A DNA stretch of 17,079 nt from UBA668 sp038328705 (GCA_038328705.1 JBBQMG010000087.1:1-17079); one strand, 5' to 3'; shown: positions 8,406 to 15,813, counted from the first letter of the stretch. Numbers and translations are program-made. Notes: generated by a model not told the origin, from the sequence alone.

Positions 8406-8652
8406 TGCCGCGCTAGTGCTCTGGCCACACGGGTTGGTAGGTCGCGTCCCGCCGAATGCTGATGCCGGCTTTTCTGGGCGTGCTGCGTCCCGGACTCCGG
8501 AACTGACCACACCCAGAACGAGCCATGGGACCATCGCTGCCCAGAAAGTCCTTGCGCACACAAATGGGTGCATTCCGTCTCGGTTGGCGGACTTGGTGTC
8601 CGACGGTCCGGAAATGGCGCCTCATAAAGCGTGAACGTTCGTGGTCAGAGCG
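8406..8652. other. 247-bp region with no recognisable gene
   Basis: The stretch between the hemolysin III stop and the VapC stop (the two genes converge) carries only short open frames on both strands, none with a family signature or supported start. Its one visible structure is the inverted repeat at 8472-8518. It may be decayed coding sequence. Confidence 0.5.
8472..8518 (-). terminator. Inverted repeat between convergent genes, possible vapBC terminator
   Basis: TTCTGGGCGTG at 8472-8482 pairs with CACACCCAGAA at 8508-8518; the single mismatch becomes a G-U pair if the minus strand is transcribed. The loop holds a smaller CCGG-ACT-CCGG stem. It is placed about 135 bases past the VapC stop, with no T-tract. 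Confidence 0.35.
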
Positions 8653-9051
8653 TCAGTTGCTGACGACGTCGAAGCCAAGCGAGAGGGCGACGGGTATCTG
8701 CATCGGGTCGAAGGTGACGAAGGTGACCGGTCTCGGTAGGCGGTCCGCCGCGGCGAGGTGCAGTGCGTCGGCAAGGCGCAGCGGTTGCTCGCGCATCAGT
8801 TGCGCAGCGCGATCGAGACAGCGTTGGTCCACCGGCACCACGGCGTAGCGATCCCACTGCAGGCGCAGCGCGTCCTCCAGGTCGGCCCGCAGGAACGGCT
8901 CGTCGGTGAGCTTGGCGACGAGGGCCAGGGCTTCGGTGAGCGCGAGCGCGCTGACACAGGTGACGGGTACGAGAGCATCCAGTGCGTGCCGACGCACCGA
9001 CGACTCCACATGCAGCGCGACGACCGCGCTGGTGTCGAAGAAGACCGTCAC
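8653..9051 (-). CDS. vapC: VapC-type PIN-domain toxin (ribonuclease)
   Basis: 132 residues, the usual size of VapC. The PIN-domain acidic residues that bind the metal are D6 in VFFDTSAVV, E40 in ALTEALAL, D95 in RLADALHLAAA and D115 in FVTFDPMQ. VapC toxins cleave RNA, commonly tRNA or rRNA, when not bound by antitoxin. The GTG at 9051 is chosen because PIN toxins start just before the first strand; in-frame TTG codons at 9057 and 9075 are possible, and the last lies only 7 bases after the antitoxin stop. The region of these candidate starts is a tandem duplication (9053-9086), which makes the true start uncertain. Expression is probably coupled to the antitoxin gene. Confidence 0.9.
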   Translation of the reverse strand: MTVFFDTSAVVALHVESSVRRHALDALVPVTCVSALALTEALALVAKLTDEPFLRADLEDALRLQWDRYAVVPVDQRCLDRAAQLMREQPLRLADALHLAAADRLPRPVTFVTFDPMQIPVALSLGFDVVSN

Positions 9052-9052
9052 A

Positions 9053-9086
9053 CCCAACGACCGATCACGCCCCAACGACCGATCAC
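9053..9086. repeat. Two tandem copies of a 16-bp sequence (period 18) at the vapB-vapC junction
   Basis: CCCAACGACCGATCAC occurs at 9053-9068 and again, identically, at 9071-9086. The two copies span the antitoxin stop codon and the candidate toxin starts, consistent with an 18-bp duplication that kept the reading phase. Confidence 0.9.
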
Positions 9087-9352
9087 CCGCGCAACTCTTT
9101 GAGTGCGCGGTCGAGACGGACGCCGCTCCAGATCGGTACCGGCGTGCCGGGGCGCGCGGCGTCGGTGCGCCGTGGGGCGATGATTGCCCCGGCTGCGATC
9201 AGGTCGGCCAGCACGGTCTGGCCCTGCTCGGCTTCGATGGGGCCCAACTGGGCGACGGCGCGGCCGTCGACCGAGACCACCACCCGCTGACCGCTGCCGG
9301 CACGGCGCACCGCGGCTGCCAGGTCGGCTCGAAGCTCTCGGATGCCAATCAT
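9083..9352 (-). CDS. vapB: Phd/YefM-type antitoxin (VapB role)
   Basis: 89 residues. The N-terminus IGIRELRADLAAAVRRAGSG, followed by the strand-rich QRVVVSVDGRAVAQLGP (residues 2-38), is the Phd/YefM DNA-binding fold; the C-terminus, rich in basic and hydrophobic residues, should wrap the toxin. It neutralises the PIN toxin encoded immediately downstream and probably represses the operon. The ATG at 9352 is chosen because the homology begins there; an in-frame GTG at 9370 adds six residues. The start codon lies at the edge of the 20-bp palindrome described separately. A divergent acyl-CoA dehydrogenase gene begins 62 bases away. Confidence 0.87.
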   Translation of the reverse strand: MIGIRELRADLAAAVRRAGSGQRVVVSVDGRAVAQLGPIEAEQGQTVLADLIAAGAIIAPRRTDAARPGTPVPIWSGVRLDRALKELRG

Positions 9353-9371
9353 GTGTACACCAGCGTACACA
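9352..9371. promoter_or_regulatory. Palindromic operator over the vapBC promoter and start codon
   Basis: TGTGTAC (9352-9358) and GTACACA (9365-9371) form an inverted repeat with a 6-base centre. A possible -10 box, TACGCT on the minus strand at 9367-9362, lies inside it, nine bases before the ATG. This is the placement expected for autoregulation by an antitoxin; it also sits next to the divergent dehydrogenase promoter. Confidence 0.65.
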
Positions 9372-9402
9372 CCTCGACTGGCGAGGCCGTGACCGGAGGG
9401 CG

Positions 9403-9408
9403 CAGACT
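9403..9408 (+). promoter_or_regulatory. Weak -10-like hexamer (CAGACT) before the acyl-CoA dehydrogenase gene
   Basis: CAGACT lies six bases before the ATG at 9415, the same spacing as the TAnnnT boxes in this window, but the first T is replaced by C. GGAGGG at 9395-9400 is 14 bases from the ATG, too far for a normal ribosome binding site. Confidence 0.3.
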
Positions 9409-9414
9409 TGCGCC

Positions 9415-10530
9415 ATGAACTTTGCCTTCACCGAAGAACAAGAAGAACTCCGCAAGACCGTCCGCGCCTTCCTCGAAGCGAAGAGCCCCGAGACCGCCGT
9501 GCGCGAGCAGATGGAAACCGACTCCGGCTACGACACCGCTGTCTGGGGCCAGATGGGCGAGCAGCTCGGTCTCCAGGGCCTGGCCATTCCCGAGGAGTTC
9601 GGTGGCTCCGGCTACACGTTCGTCGAGCTGGGCATCGTTCTCGAAGAGCAGGGTCGCGCCTTGCTGTGCGCCCCGTTCTTCAGCACCGTCGTGCTGGCCG
9701 CCAACACGCTGCTGCACAGCGGTGACGAAGCGGCCAAGGCTGCACACCTGCCGGGCATCGCCAGCGGCGCGACCATCGCCACGCTGGCATTCACCGAGCC
9801 CAGCGGCAAGTGGGACGAAAGCGGTATCACCACCGAGGCCACCGCTGCGGGCGACGGCTGGACGCTCACTGGCGTGAAGAGCTTCGTGCTCGACGGCCAC
9901 ACCGCCAGCCTGATCATCGTTGCCGCTCGCACCGCCAAGGGTGTCTCGCTGTTCACGGTTGCCGGCGATGCCGCGGGCCTCACCCGCACTGCGCTGTCCA
10001 CCATGGACCAGACGCGCAAGCAGGCCAAGCTCGAGTTCGCCAACACGCCGGCAACGCTGTTGGGTACCGAGGGCGAAGGCTGGGCCGTGCTCAGCACCGT
10101 GCTCGATCTCGCCGCTGTCGGCCTTGCCGCCGAGCAGGTCGGTGGCGCTCAGAAGGTTCTCGAGCAGGCAGTGGAGTACGCCAAGGTGCGGGTTCAGTTC
10201 GGCCGCCCCATCGGTTCGTTCCAGGCCATCAAGCACAAGTGCGCCGACATGCTGCTGGAGGTCGAGTCTGCCAAGAGCGCTGCCTACTACGGCCTGTGGT
10301 GTGCCGCCGAGCAGAACGACGAGCTGCCCTCGGTCGCGTCGTTGGCCAAGGCCTACTGCAGCGAGGCGTACTTCCACGCCACTGCCGAGAACATCCAGAT
10401 CCATGGCGGCATCGGCTTCACCTGGGAGCACCCGGCCCACCTGTACTTCAAGCGGGCCAAGAGCAGTGAGCTGTTGTTCGGTGACCCCACCTACCACCGC
10501 GAGCTCCTTGCGCAGCGCATCGGTATCTGA
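9415..10530 (+). CDS. Acyl-CoA dehydrogenase (FadE type)
   Basis: 371 residues, a normal length for the flavin-dependent acyl-CoA dehydrogenase family, which introduces a 2,3 double bond into acyl-CoA esters. The N-terminal helical domain contains IPEEFGGSGYTFVELG (58-73); the middle strand domain has LAFTEPSG (124-131); the C-terminal helical domain has RVQFGRPIGSFQAIKH (259-274) and IQIHGGIGFTWEHPAHLYFKR (327-347). The GFTWEHPAHLY form is common in actinobacterial FadE proteins of steroid or branched-acid pathways. No partner gene (electron-transfer flavoprotein, thiolase, hydratase or second subunit) is adjacent, so the substrate cannot be deduced. ATG at 9415 is well supported by the family's usual N-terminus. 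Confidence 0.95.
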   Translation: MNFAFTEEQEELRKTVRAFLEAKSPETAVREQMETDSGYDTAVWGQMGEQLGLQGLAIPEEFGGSGYTFVELGIVLEEQGRALLCAPFFSTVVLAANTLLHSGDEAAKAAHLPGIASGATIATLAFTEPSGKWDESGITTEATAAGDGWTLTGVKSFVLDGHTASLIIVAARTAKGVSLFTVAGDAAGLTRTALSTMDQTRKQAKLEFANTPATLLGTEGEGWAVLSTVLDLAAVGLAAEQVGGAQKVLEQAVEYAKVRVQFGRPIGSFQAIKHKCADMLLEVESAKSAAYYGLWCAAEQNDELPSVASLAKAYCSEAYFHATAENIQIHGGIGFTWEHPAHLYFKRAKSSELLFGDPTYHRELLAQRIGI

Positions 10531-10631
10531 GTCTCACCGACTCTCGATCACCCGTTTGATAGCAGGGTCCTGAGGTTTGCTCCGGGCCTTGCGTCGTTTT
10601 GTCGGACGGCTCTGAGCGGATGTCGCTACAA

Positions 10632-10669
10632 GGGCGGATCGCACACGATGTTCATCGGAGTTTCCGCCC
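10632..10669. repeat. Nested inverted repeat downstream of the acyl-CoA dehydrogenase gene
   Basis: GGGCGGA (10632-10638) pairs with TCCGCCC (10663-10669), and inside it CGATG (10646-10650) pairs with CATCG (10653-10657). It could be a terminator for the dehydrogenase or a control element before the pyruvyl transferase promoter. No T-tract is present. The rest of the 182-bp interval shows nothing recognisable. Confidence 0.3.
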
Positions 10670-10700
10670 GCACGGTTCTCGCTCACCGATGGCTCGTCGG

Positions 10701-10706
10701 TAAAAT
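10701..10706 (+). promoter_or_regulatory. -10 box (TAAAAT) of the pyruvyl transferase gene, leaderless arrangement
   Basis: TAAAAT, five of six bases of the TATAAT consensus, is followed by six bases (TGAGCC) and the ATG at 10713. It argues that the short frame starting there is the true 5' end of the interrupted gene. Confidence 0.6.
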
Positions 10707-10712
10707 TGAGCC

Positions 10713-11626
10713 ATGCGAACGCCCAATCGCAGCTTTGTTGCGGCCCGGCAGCGGCGACGGGCCCCTAGCGGTCTCCGGACCGACATGGAGCAGATGCTCA
10801 ACAACTTCGCCGGACGCAAGGTCTGCTATTCCAAGTGCCCTGGCAATGCTGATGACTCGTTGATCGACAGTGGCGCTCTTCACGCGTTCGAACGCTCGGG
10901 AATGAGGTGGGAGCGCGTAAGTGAGGATGACGGTGTCGCGGGCGAGTGGGGTTCATCGGTGGCGGCGGCAACATGACAGGAACCTATGATCACGTCGAGA
11001 ATGCGTTCAACAAGTTCATCGATGCGGATGCATGCCAAATCGTCATGCTCCCGCACGGCATTCGAGAGTCCGAGGACACGCTGCTGCGCACGCGGCCCCA
11101 TGACATCATTGTTTGCCGCGATCGGTCCGCCTTCGGCCATGTGCGTGGTGTGACGATGTCACCGTCTGTTCTCCTCGCTCACGACATGGCCTTCCACCTC
11201 GACGTGCGGCGTTTTTTTCACGACCGACGGCTCACAACTCAGGCCGAGCCCATGCTGCGCGATCGACTCGAGGAGCACGGATGGAGCCCGGAGGCAATTG
11301 CTGCCAGCCCTCGAATGACGTTCACCCGAACCGACACGGAGCGATTGCACACGTCGCCCCAGGCCGATCTCGATCTCTCCGTGATACTGATGTTCGGGGA
11401 TGCGGAGCGTGAATCCGCAATCGCCGCGTGGTGCCTGCTCGAGTGCATCCGCCGGTCTCAACGGATTGTCACCGACCGACTGCACGTCGCGATCAGCTCG
11501 GCGCTGCTCGGCGTGCCGTGCGAGTTCCTTCCGAATTCGTACGGCAAGAACAGCTCGGTGTACGACTTCAGTCCTTGGATGTTCCCGAACATCAACTTCC
11601 GATCTCCGCTGGGCCGTGTCGAGTGA
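10713..11626 (+). pseudogene. Polysaccharide pyruvyl transferase family gene with an apparent one-base frameshift
   Basis: The first part (10713-10976, 87 codons) carries the family's N-terminal site, VCYSKCPGNADDSLIDSG, a GN-x-(G/D)D-x-LI-x-x-G pattern. The rest is in another frame (open from 10931, first start GTG at 10946 to TGA 11626): FIGGGGNM, then LPHGIRES, VCRDRSAFGH, and near the end TDRLHVAISSALLGVPC and NSYGKNSSVYD, all characteristic of pyruvyl transferases. The switch must fall between the TGA at 10928-10930 (second frame) and about 10952. Adding one base near 10947 would give a normal 304-residue protein. The family moves pyruvate from phosphoenolpyruvate onto sugars of surface polymers. 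The glycosyltransferase gene overlaps its stop by 4 bases. It may be a real mutation or a sequence error. Confidence 0.85.
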
Positions 11627-12612
11627 AGCGGGTCCTCCGCCGGCTTCGCCGCCCCACCGCCGTCTCGGTGGTGATCAACACCCTCAACAGGCGAGATCAC
11701 CTCGAGCGCACGCTCCTCGCACTGCGTGACCAGACCTACCCTCGCTTCGAGGTGGTCGTCGTGAACGGACCGTCCACGGACGACAGCGCTGAGATGCTGC
11801 GATCGTTCGAAGCCACGGCGCGGATCGCGACGTGCGCCGAAGCCCGTCTCGGCATCTCACGCAACATCGGGGTGGCCATGGCGGCAGGTGACATCGTGGC
11901 CTTCACCGACGACGATGCCATCCCGGGGCCGGAATGGCTCGATCTCCTCGTGGGGGCGTTCGATGAGCCAGAGATCGCAGCTGCAGGCGGCCCGGTCTTC
12001 GACGTGCCTCTCGGCCGGATCGAGTGGAAGATCTGCACCTGCGACCGCCTCGGCGTGCCCAACACCGACAGCGCCGCACCGATCGAGCGTTACCTGGGGC
12101 CAGGGGCTGATCCGGTCGCATATCTGGCCGGCTGCAACATGAGTTTTCGCCGTAGCGCCCTCCAGGCCGCCGGCGGGTTCAACTCACTGCTCGGTTACGG
12201 CTATGACGACGTCGACATCTGCTGCAGGTTGAGCGATGCCGGCCACCGGATTGCTTATGTAGAGGACGCCCTGGTTCGCCACGATCGGGCGCCCAGCGCG
12301 GTACGCGACGAGCGGCAGGTGCTTCGCGATCCGTATTCGGTCATCTTCTCGCGTTCGGTCTTCTCACTTCAGTGCGGTCATTCGCCGCACAGCGCTGAGC
12401 AGATCGCTGACACCATGACCACATGGGCGAATGACTGGCGCTCAGTTGCCGACCAGCACCTGTCGGAGGGTGCGTTCTCCGCCGACGAGCATTGTCGCTT
12501 CATAGACCGTGCGGTGGCCGGCGCGGGCGACGGCATCGCTGCCGGTAGCGCTCCGCGTCCGTGGGCTCATATCCCGAATCCGCCGCGCCACCTGTTTAGG
12601 CCCTACCGGTGA
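11623..12612 (+). CDS. Family 2 glycosyltransferase
   Basis: 329 residues, GT-A fold. The N-terminal AVSVVINTLNRRDHLERTL (13-31) and VVVVNGPSTDDS (44-55) bind the nucleotide sugar; the metal-binding acidic motif is in FTDDDAIP (D96-D98). GCNMSFRRSALQAAGGFN (170-187) and YGYDDVDICCRLSDAGH (192-208) are the acceptor-side motifs, with D195/D196 in the place of the usual catalytic ED. No membrane segment is apparent. The GTG at 11623 overlaps the pyruvyl transferase stop in GTGA, indicating translational coupling, so I reject the longer open frame from 11428. It probably adds a sugar to a polysaccharide that the upstream gene's product pyruvylates. Confidence 0.92.
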   Translation: MKRVLRRLRRPTAVSVVINTLNRRDHLERTLLALRDQTYPRFEVVVVNGPSTDDSAEMLRSFEATARIATCAEARLGISRNIGVAMAAGDIVAFTDDDAIPGPEWLDLLVGAFDEPEIAAAGGPVFDVPLGRIEWKICTCDRLGVPNTDSAAPIERYLGPGADPVAYLAGCNMSFRRSALQAAGGFNSLLGYGYDDVDICCRLSDAGHRIAYVEDALVRHDRAPSAVRDERQVLRDPYSVIFSRSVFSLQCGHSPHSAEQIADTMTTWANDWRSVADQHLSEGAFSADEHCRFIDRAVAGAGDGIAAGSAPRPWAHIPNPPRHLFRPYR

Positions 12613-12642
12613 AGGGCTGATCGACTACGGCGCCGATTGTGG

Positions 12643-13419
12643 TCAAGCGCGCTTTTTGGTGAGCCAGGTGACGGCTGGCTCGGCGCTTCGTACGTGCAGG
12701 CGCGGCCCCCAGGCGGAGTAGAGCACGATGCAGTAGACAGCGCGGACGCCGTCGCGCCAGCCGATCTTCTTGCCTTCGGCGTAGGTGCGGCCGGCGTAGC
12801 TGATGCCAACCTCGTAGATGCGCCAGCCGCCGCGAGCGACCTTGGCAGTCATCTCCGGCTCGATGCCGAAGCGGTCTTCTTCGAGCTCGAAGGACTGCAG
12901 TACCTCTCGACGGAACGCCTTGTAACAGGTCTCCATGTCGGTGAGGTTGATGTTGGTGAACATGTTGGACAGCGTGGTGAGGAAGCGATTGCCTACGGAG
13001 TGCCAGTAGTAGAGCACCCGATGACCGTGGCCACCCATGAAGCGGCTACCGAACACCACGTCGGCGGCGCCACGCAGTAGCGGCGCCATCATCTGCTCGT
13101 AGTCGTCGGGGTTGTACTCCAGATCAGCGTCTTGGACGATCACGAACGGCTGGCCGGCCTCGGCGAACCCGCGTCGCAGCGCTGCACCCTTGCCCTGGTT
13201 GGGCAGTTGACTGAGCAGGCGCACGCGAGGGTCGGTGAGAGTGCGAACGAGGTCTGCCGTGCGGTCGCTCGAGCAATCGTCGACGACCAGTACCTCAGCG
13301 GTGTAGGGCGAAGCGAGCACCTGCTCAAGAATCTCGAGGATGGTGGCCTCTTCGTTGTACGCAGGCATCACCACGCTCAGGCACGCAGTGGGATGGGGCA
13401 CGTTGCTCGCTGTCGGCAC
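12643..13419 (-). CDS. DPM1/GtrB-type family 2 glycosyltransferase (polyprenyl-phosphate sugar synthase)
   Basis: 258 residues. The sequence reads LSVVMPAYNEEATILEIL (14-31), VLVVDDCSSDRT (43-54), NQGKGAALRRGF (74-85), QDADLEYNPDDY (96-107, with the DxD) and FGSRFMGG (123-130), followed by METCYKAFRREVL (162-174), the pattern of dolichyl-phosphate-mannose synthase-like enzymes. It lacks the C-terminal membrane pair found in GtrB/CsbB, so it resembles the soluble DPM1 form. It should charge undecaprenyl or decaprenyl phosphate with a sugar on the cytoplasmic side. The GTG at 13419 lies 28 bases after the stop of the YfhO-type gene; a TAAGTT hexamer (13433-13428) stands eight bases before it, so a separate promoter is possible. 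It converges on the plus-strand glycosyltransferase with a 30-base gap. Confidence 0.92.
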   Translation of the reverse strand: MPTASNVPHPTACLSVVMPAYNEEATILEILEQVLASPYTAEVLVVDDCSSDRTADLVRTLTDPRVRLLSQLPNQGKGAALRRGFAEAGQPFVIVQDADLEYNPDDYEQMMAPLLRGAADVVFGSRFMGGHGHRVLYYWHSVGNRFLTTLSNMFTNINLTDMETCYKAFRREVLQSFELEEDRFGIEPEMTAKVARGGWRIYEVGISYAGRTYAEGKKIGWRDGVRAVYCIVLYSAWGPRLHVRSAEPAVTWLTKKRA

Positions 13420-13447
13420 GGTGCGACAACTTATCTTCGCTGTTGGA

Positions 13448-15769
13448 TCAAAGTGTGTCGCTGTCGCGCCGGCGCACGCGGGCCCCGAACCGTGTCCTGA
13501 GCCCTGACCCGAAGGCCAGCACCCCGAGGCCGAACCATGCCAGCACCATCAGCACCATCGAGGGCACGACCCATGAGGGGGCGTAGCGCAGCTCGAGGTG
13601 GTGCGCGCCGGCCGGGACTGCAACGCCTGCCCACATGCCATCGACGGGTGTCACCTCGGCGCCATTGCCGTCGATGGTCGCTGTCCAGCCCTCGTCGAAC
13701 TGTTCGTTGAACGCAACGATTGCCGGGTGGCTCAGCTGTACGTCGGCGTCGCGTTCGCCCGATTGGCTGGAGGTCGAGTTGGAATAGCTGGGCGCGCACG
13801 CACCCGTGCAGGAGAGCGCCGCCTTCTGGCTCTCCACCAGTCCGACAGCGTCGTACTCGCCACGACGTTGGCGCAGCGTGTTGCCGGCGGCTTCCGGGGT
13901 GGCCACGACTTCGGTTCGGTACCAGGCGGTGACATCGCCCTTCCAGAGCGGGTTCTCGAACACCTGGAAGTACCCGGTGGTCTCACGTTGCACCCAGCCG
14001 GGCAACGACTCGCCGGCCGGTCCGCGGGCGGGGTCGTAGAGGACGAAGCGCACGCCGAGCCGCGCGAAGGAAGCCGGATCGAGGGCGAGCGGCAGTTGGG
14101 CGCCGAACACCATTTCGTTGGAGCTCTCGTTGATCTGTAGCAGCGCCGCATGCCATCGGCGGCTGATGGCGACGCCGCCGTCGTATCCGTCGAGCATTCT
14201 CACCCCGGCAAGGGTGTTGGCATTGGGGCGCAAGCCGGCAACGAGGTAGTGCCCGTCGATGTCGCCGTTGATGAGTTGCTGGGTGAGGCCTGATTCGCCG
14301 GCAAGCCAACGCTCGGTGGGGCCGATCAATTGTGAGGTGTCGGTGATGTCAGCGTTGCCGTCCTCGATCATCCGGGTGATCGGCATGCCGAGTTCGAACA
14401 CGGCCAACACCGCCAGTAACCAGGCTGCCGTCATGCGTGTGCGCTGGTGAGCCACCAGTGCCAGCACCACCACCATGCCTGTTGCCACGATCCAGAACGC
14501 GCTGTTGCGGGCGCCGGCATCTTCGAACCCGACCAGGGTGCCTGCGGCCACCAACGCACCAACCGCTGCCACGACCACTCCACCGGTTCGGAAGGTGCCG
14601 TGCCGGAGCCGGTCGATTCCTGCGCCGGCGAGCACGATCAGTGCCATGACGAGCACCCAGTTCCAACGGGCCGACACGCGAGGCTGGTCGAAGCCGGGCA
14701 GGAATGCGCGGGCGAAGCGCAAGGTCGGCGAGCGTGGACCGAGCGACAGCGTGGCCGCGAAACAGCCGACCAACGCCAGGGCGACGAGTGACCAGCGGCG
14801 TGCGAGTGAGACTGCGACAGCTCCGATCAGTCCGAGCGCGACGATGACCACGCCCGCATACGTGAGCCGCTCGCCTTGGCCGTACAGCGTGTAGAGCGCG
14901 CTGAGCGGCTCGCCGAGGACAAGGCGGGGCAAGGTGCGCAGCGGCACGACGTAGCTGGGGCTGAGGAGGAACGACTCGTCGCGAGAGCTCTCCGCGGCCG
15001 CAGCCATGCTGTGGCGGAGTGCGAAAAGGATCGGGGTGGCCATCGCGAGGCTCAGAGCGCCCGCCCCCGCCAGATGACCAATCCTGCGCCAGGCGCGATG
15101 CTCGATGATTAGCCCGACTGCCCAGGCGCCGAGCAGGGTGAACGCCATCAGGATGAATTGCGGGTGGCCCGACACGAGAATTGCCCACACCGTGACTGCC
15201 AGCGCTGCGAGTGCCCGCCGAGGGTGCGCAGTCGTCACGACCGCGTGCATGCAGACGGCGGCCAGCGGCACCCAGGCCAACGGCGGGAAGTGCACCAGAA
15301 GGGGTGCCCGGAACATGGTGGCGCCGGACCACATGGCCGCCACCGCCATGACGGCCGGCGCAGGACGGGCGAAGCCCAGCCGGCGCCCGAGAAGATAGAA
15401 GCCGACCCCGAACAACAGGAGGTGGAAGGCCAGCTCGATGTTGGGCCCCATGAGGTCGGGGAACGGTGCAGCGAGCAAGTGCCCCGGGTACATGGCCGCC
15501 GTTTGCACGTTGCCCATGTGGGGTGTGCCGCCGAAGGTGGTGTTCGACCACAGCGGCAGTCGCAGTTGCTGCCATGCCTGCAGCGTCACCTGCTGGGCAG
15601 GCGTCGCGTAGGTGACGTTGTCGAATCCGAGCCCGTAGCGCAGGATGCGCACCGCACCCACGACCCAGGCGACAGCAATGATTCCAAGGTCGATGGCAGT
15701 TGCCCGCGAGGGGCGCCGGATGGGGGCGGATCGTTGGGCGAGCGGAGGGGTGTTCGCCGGTTCCGTCAC
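13448..15769 (-). CDS. YfhO-type multi-spanning membrane protein (probable GT-C glycosyltransferase)
   Basis: 773 residues. The first membrane span is about 26-43, followed by an outside loop with the YfhO-like LPLWSNTTFGGTPHMGN (71-87) and MYPGHLL; about ten more hydrophobic spans reach to about 460. A large outside domain follows, ending in the family-typical DEGWTATIDGNGAEV and VPAGAHHLELRYAP (about 692-731), and a last span at about 733-755 precedes a basic tail. In Bacillus, YfhO works with the CsbB glycosyltransferase to put N-acetylglucosamine on lipoteichoic acid; here a DPM1-type enzyme is encoded just downstream, so an analogous transfer of a lipid-linked sugar to an outside polymer is inferred. 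GTG at 15769 follows a -10 box by six bases. Confidence 0.85.
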   Translation of the reverse strand: MTEPANTPPLAQRSAPIRRPSRATAIDLGIIAVAWVVGAVRILRYGLGFDNVTYATPAQQVTLQAWQQLRLPLWSNTTFGGTPHMGNVQTAAMYPGHLLAAPFPDLMGPNIELAFHLLLFGVGFYLLGRRLGFARPAPAVMAVAAMWSGATMFRAPLLVHFPPLAWVPLAAVCMHAVVTTAHPRRALAALAVTVWAILVSGHPQFILMAFTLLGAWAVGLIIEHRAWRRIGHLAGAGALSLAMATPILFALRHSMAAAAESSRDESFLLSPSYVVPLRTLPRLVLGEPLSALYTLYGQGERLTYAGVVIVALGLIGAVAVSLARRWSLVALALVGCFAATLSLGPRSPTLRFARAFLPGFDQPRVSARWNWVLVMALIVLAGAGIDRLRHGTFRTGGVVVAAVGALVAAGTLVGFEDAGARNSAFWIVATGMVVVLALVAHQRTRMTAAWLLAVLAVFELGMPITRMIEDGNADITDTSQLIGPTERWLAGESGLTQQLINGDIDGHYLVAGLRPNANTLAGVRMLDGYDGGVAISRRWHAALLQINESSNEMVFGAQLPLALDPASFARLGVRFVLYDPARGPAGESLPGWVQRETTGYFQVFENPLWKGDVTAWYRTEVVATPEAAGNTLRQRRGEYDAVGLVESQKAALSCTGACAPSYSNSTSSQSGERDADVQLSHPAIVAFNEQFDEGWTATIDGNGAEVTPVDGMWAGVAVPAGAHHLELRYAPSWVVPSMVLMVLAWFGLGVLAFGSGLRTRFGARVRRRDSDTL

Positions 15770-15775
15770 GTCATG

Positions 15776-15781
15776 ACTCTA
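15776..15781 (-). promoter_or_regulatory. -10 box (TAGAGT) of the YfhO-type gene, leaderless arrangement
   Basis: TAGAGT on the minus strand is followed by six bases (CATGAC) and the GTG at 15769. An ATG inside the spacer is out of frame and closes after two codons. The divergent -10 box of the next gene is about 35 bases away, so the two promoters share upstream DNA. Confidence 0.55.
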
Positions 15782-15813
15782 GTGAAGCGAGCGCCCTGCT
15801 GATCGGCTCCGGA

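Noticed and set aside
8406..8652. Small genes in the gap (short frames of about 70 codons on both strands)
   Set aside because: No ribosome binding site, no TAnnnT at the expected distance and no recognisable motif; the two strands overlap each other as shadows do.
8653..9371. A mobile element or defence island around the toxin-antitoxin pair
   Set aside because: No transposase, integrase, target duplication or other defence gene is nearby; it looks like a solitary chromosomal module.
10931..10976. Programmed -1 frameshift in the pyruvyl transferase gene
   Set aside because: The 0-frame codons GAG TGG GGT TCA do not form an X XXY YYZ slippery heptamer, and no strong downstream structure was evident. 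An indel or sequence error is simpler.
11428..11622. Longer start for the family 2 glycosyltransferase
   Set aside because: The extra 65 codons lie inside the pyruvyl transferase C-terminus, whose TDRLH and NSYGKN motifs are real; homology begins just after GTG 11623.
12613..12642. Bidirectional terminator between the convergent glycosyltransferase genes
   Set aside because: Only the short self-complementary CGGCGCCG is present, with no usable stem and no T-tract.
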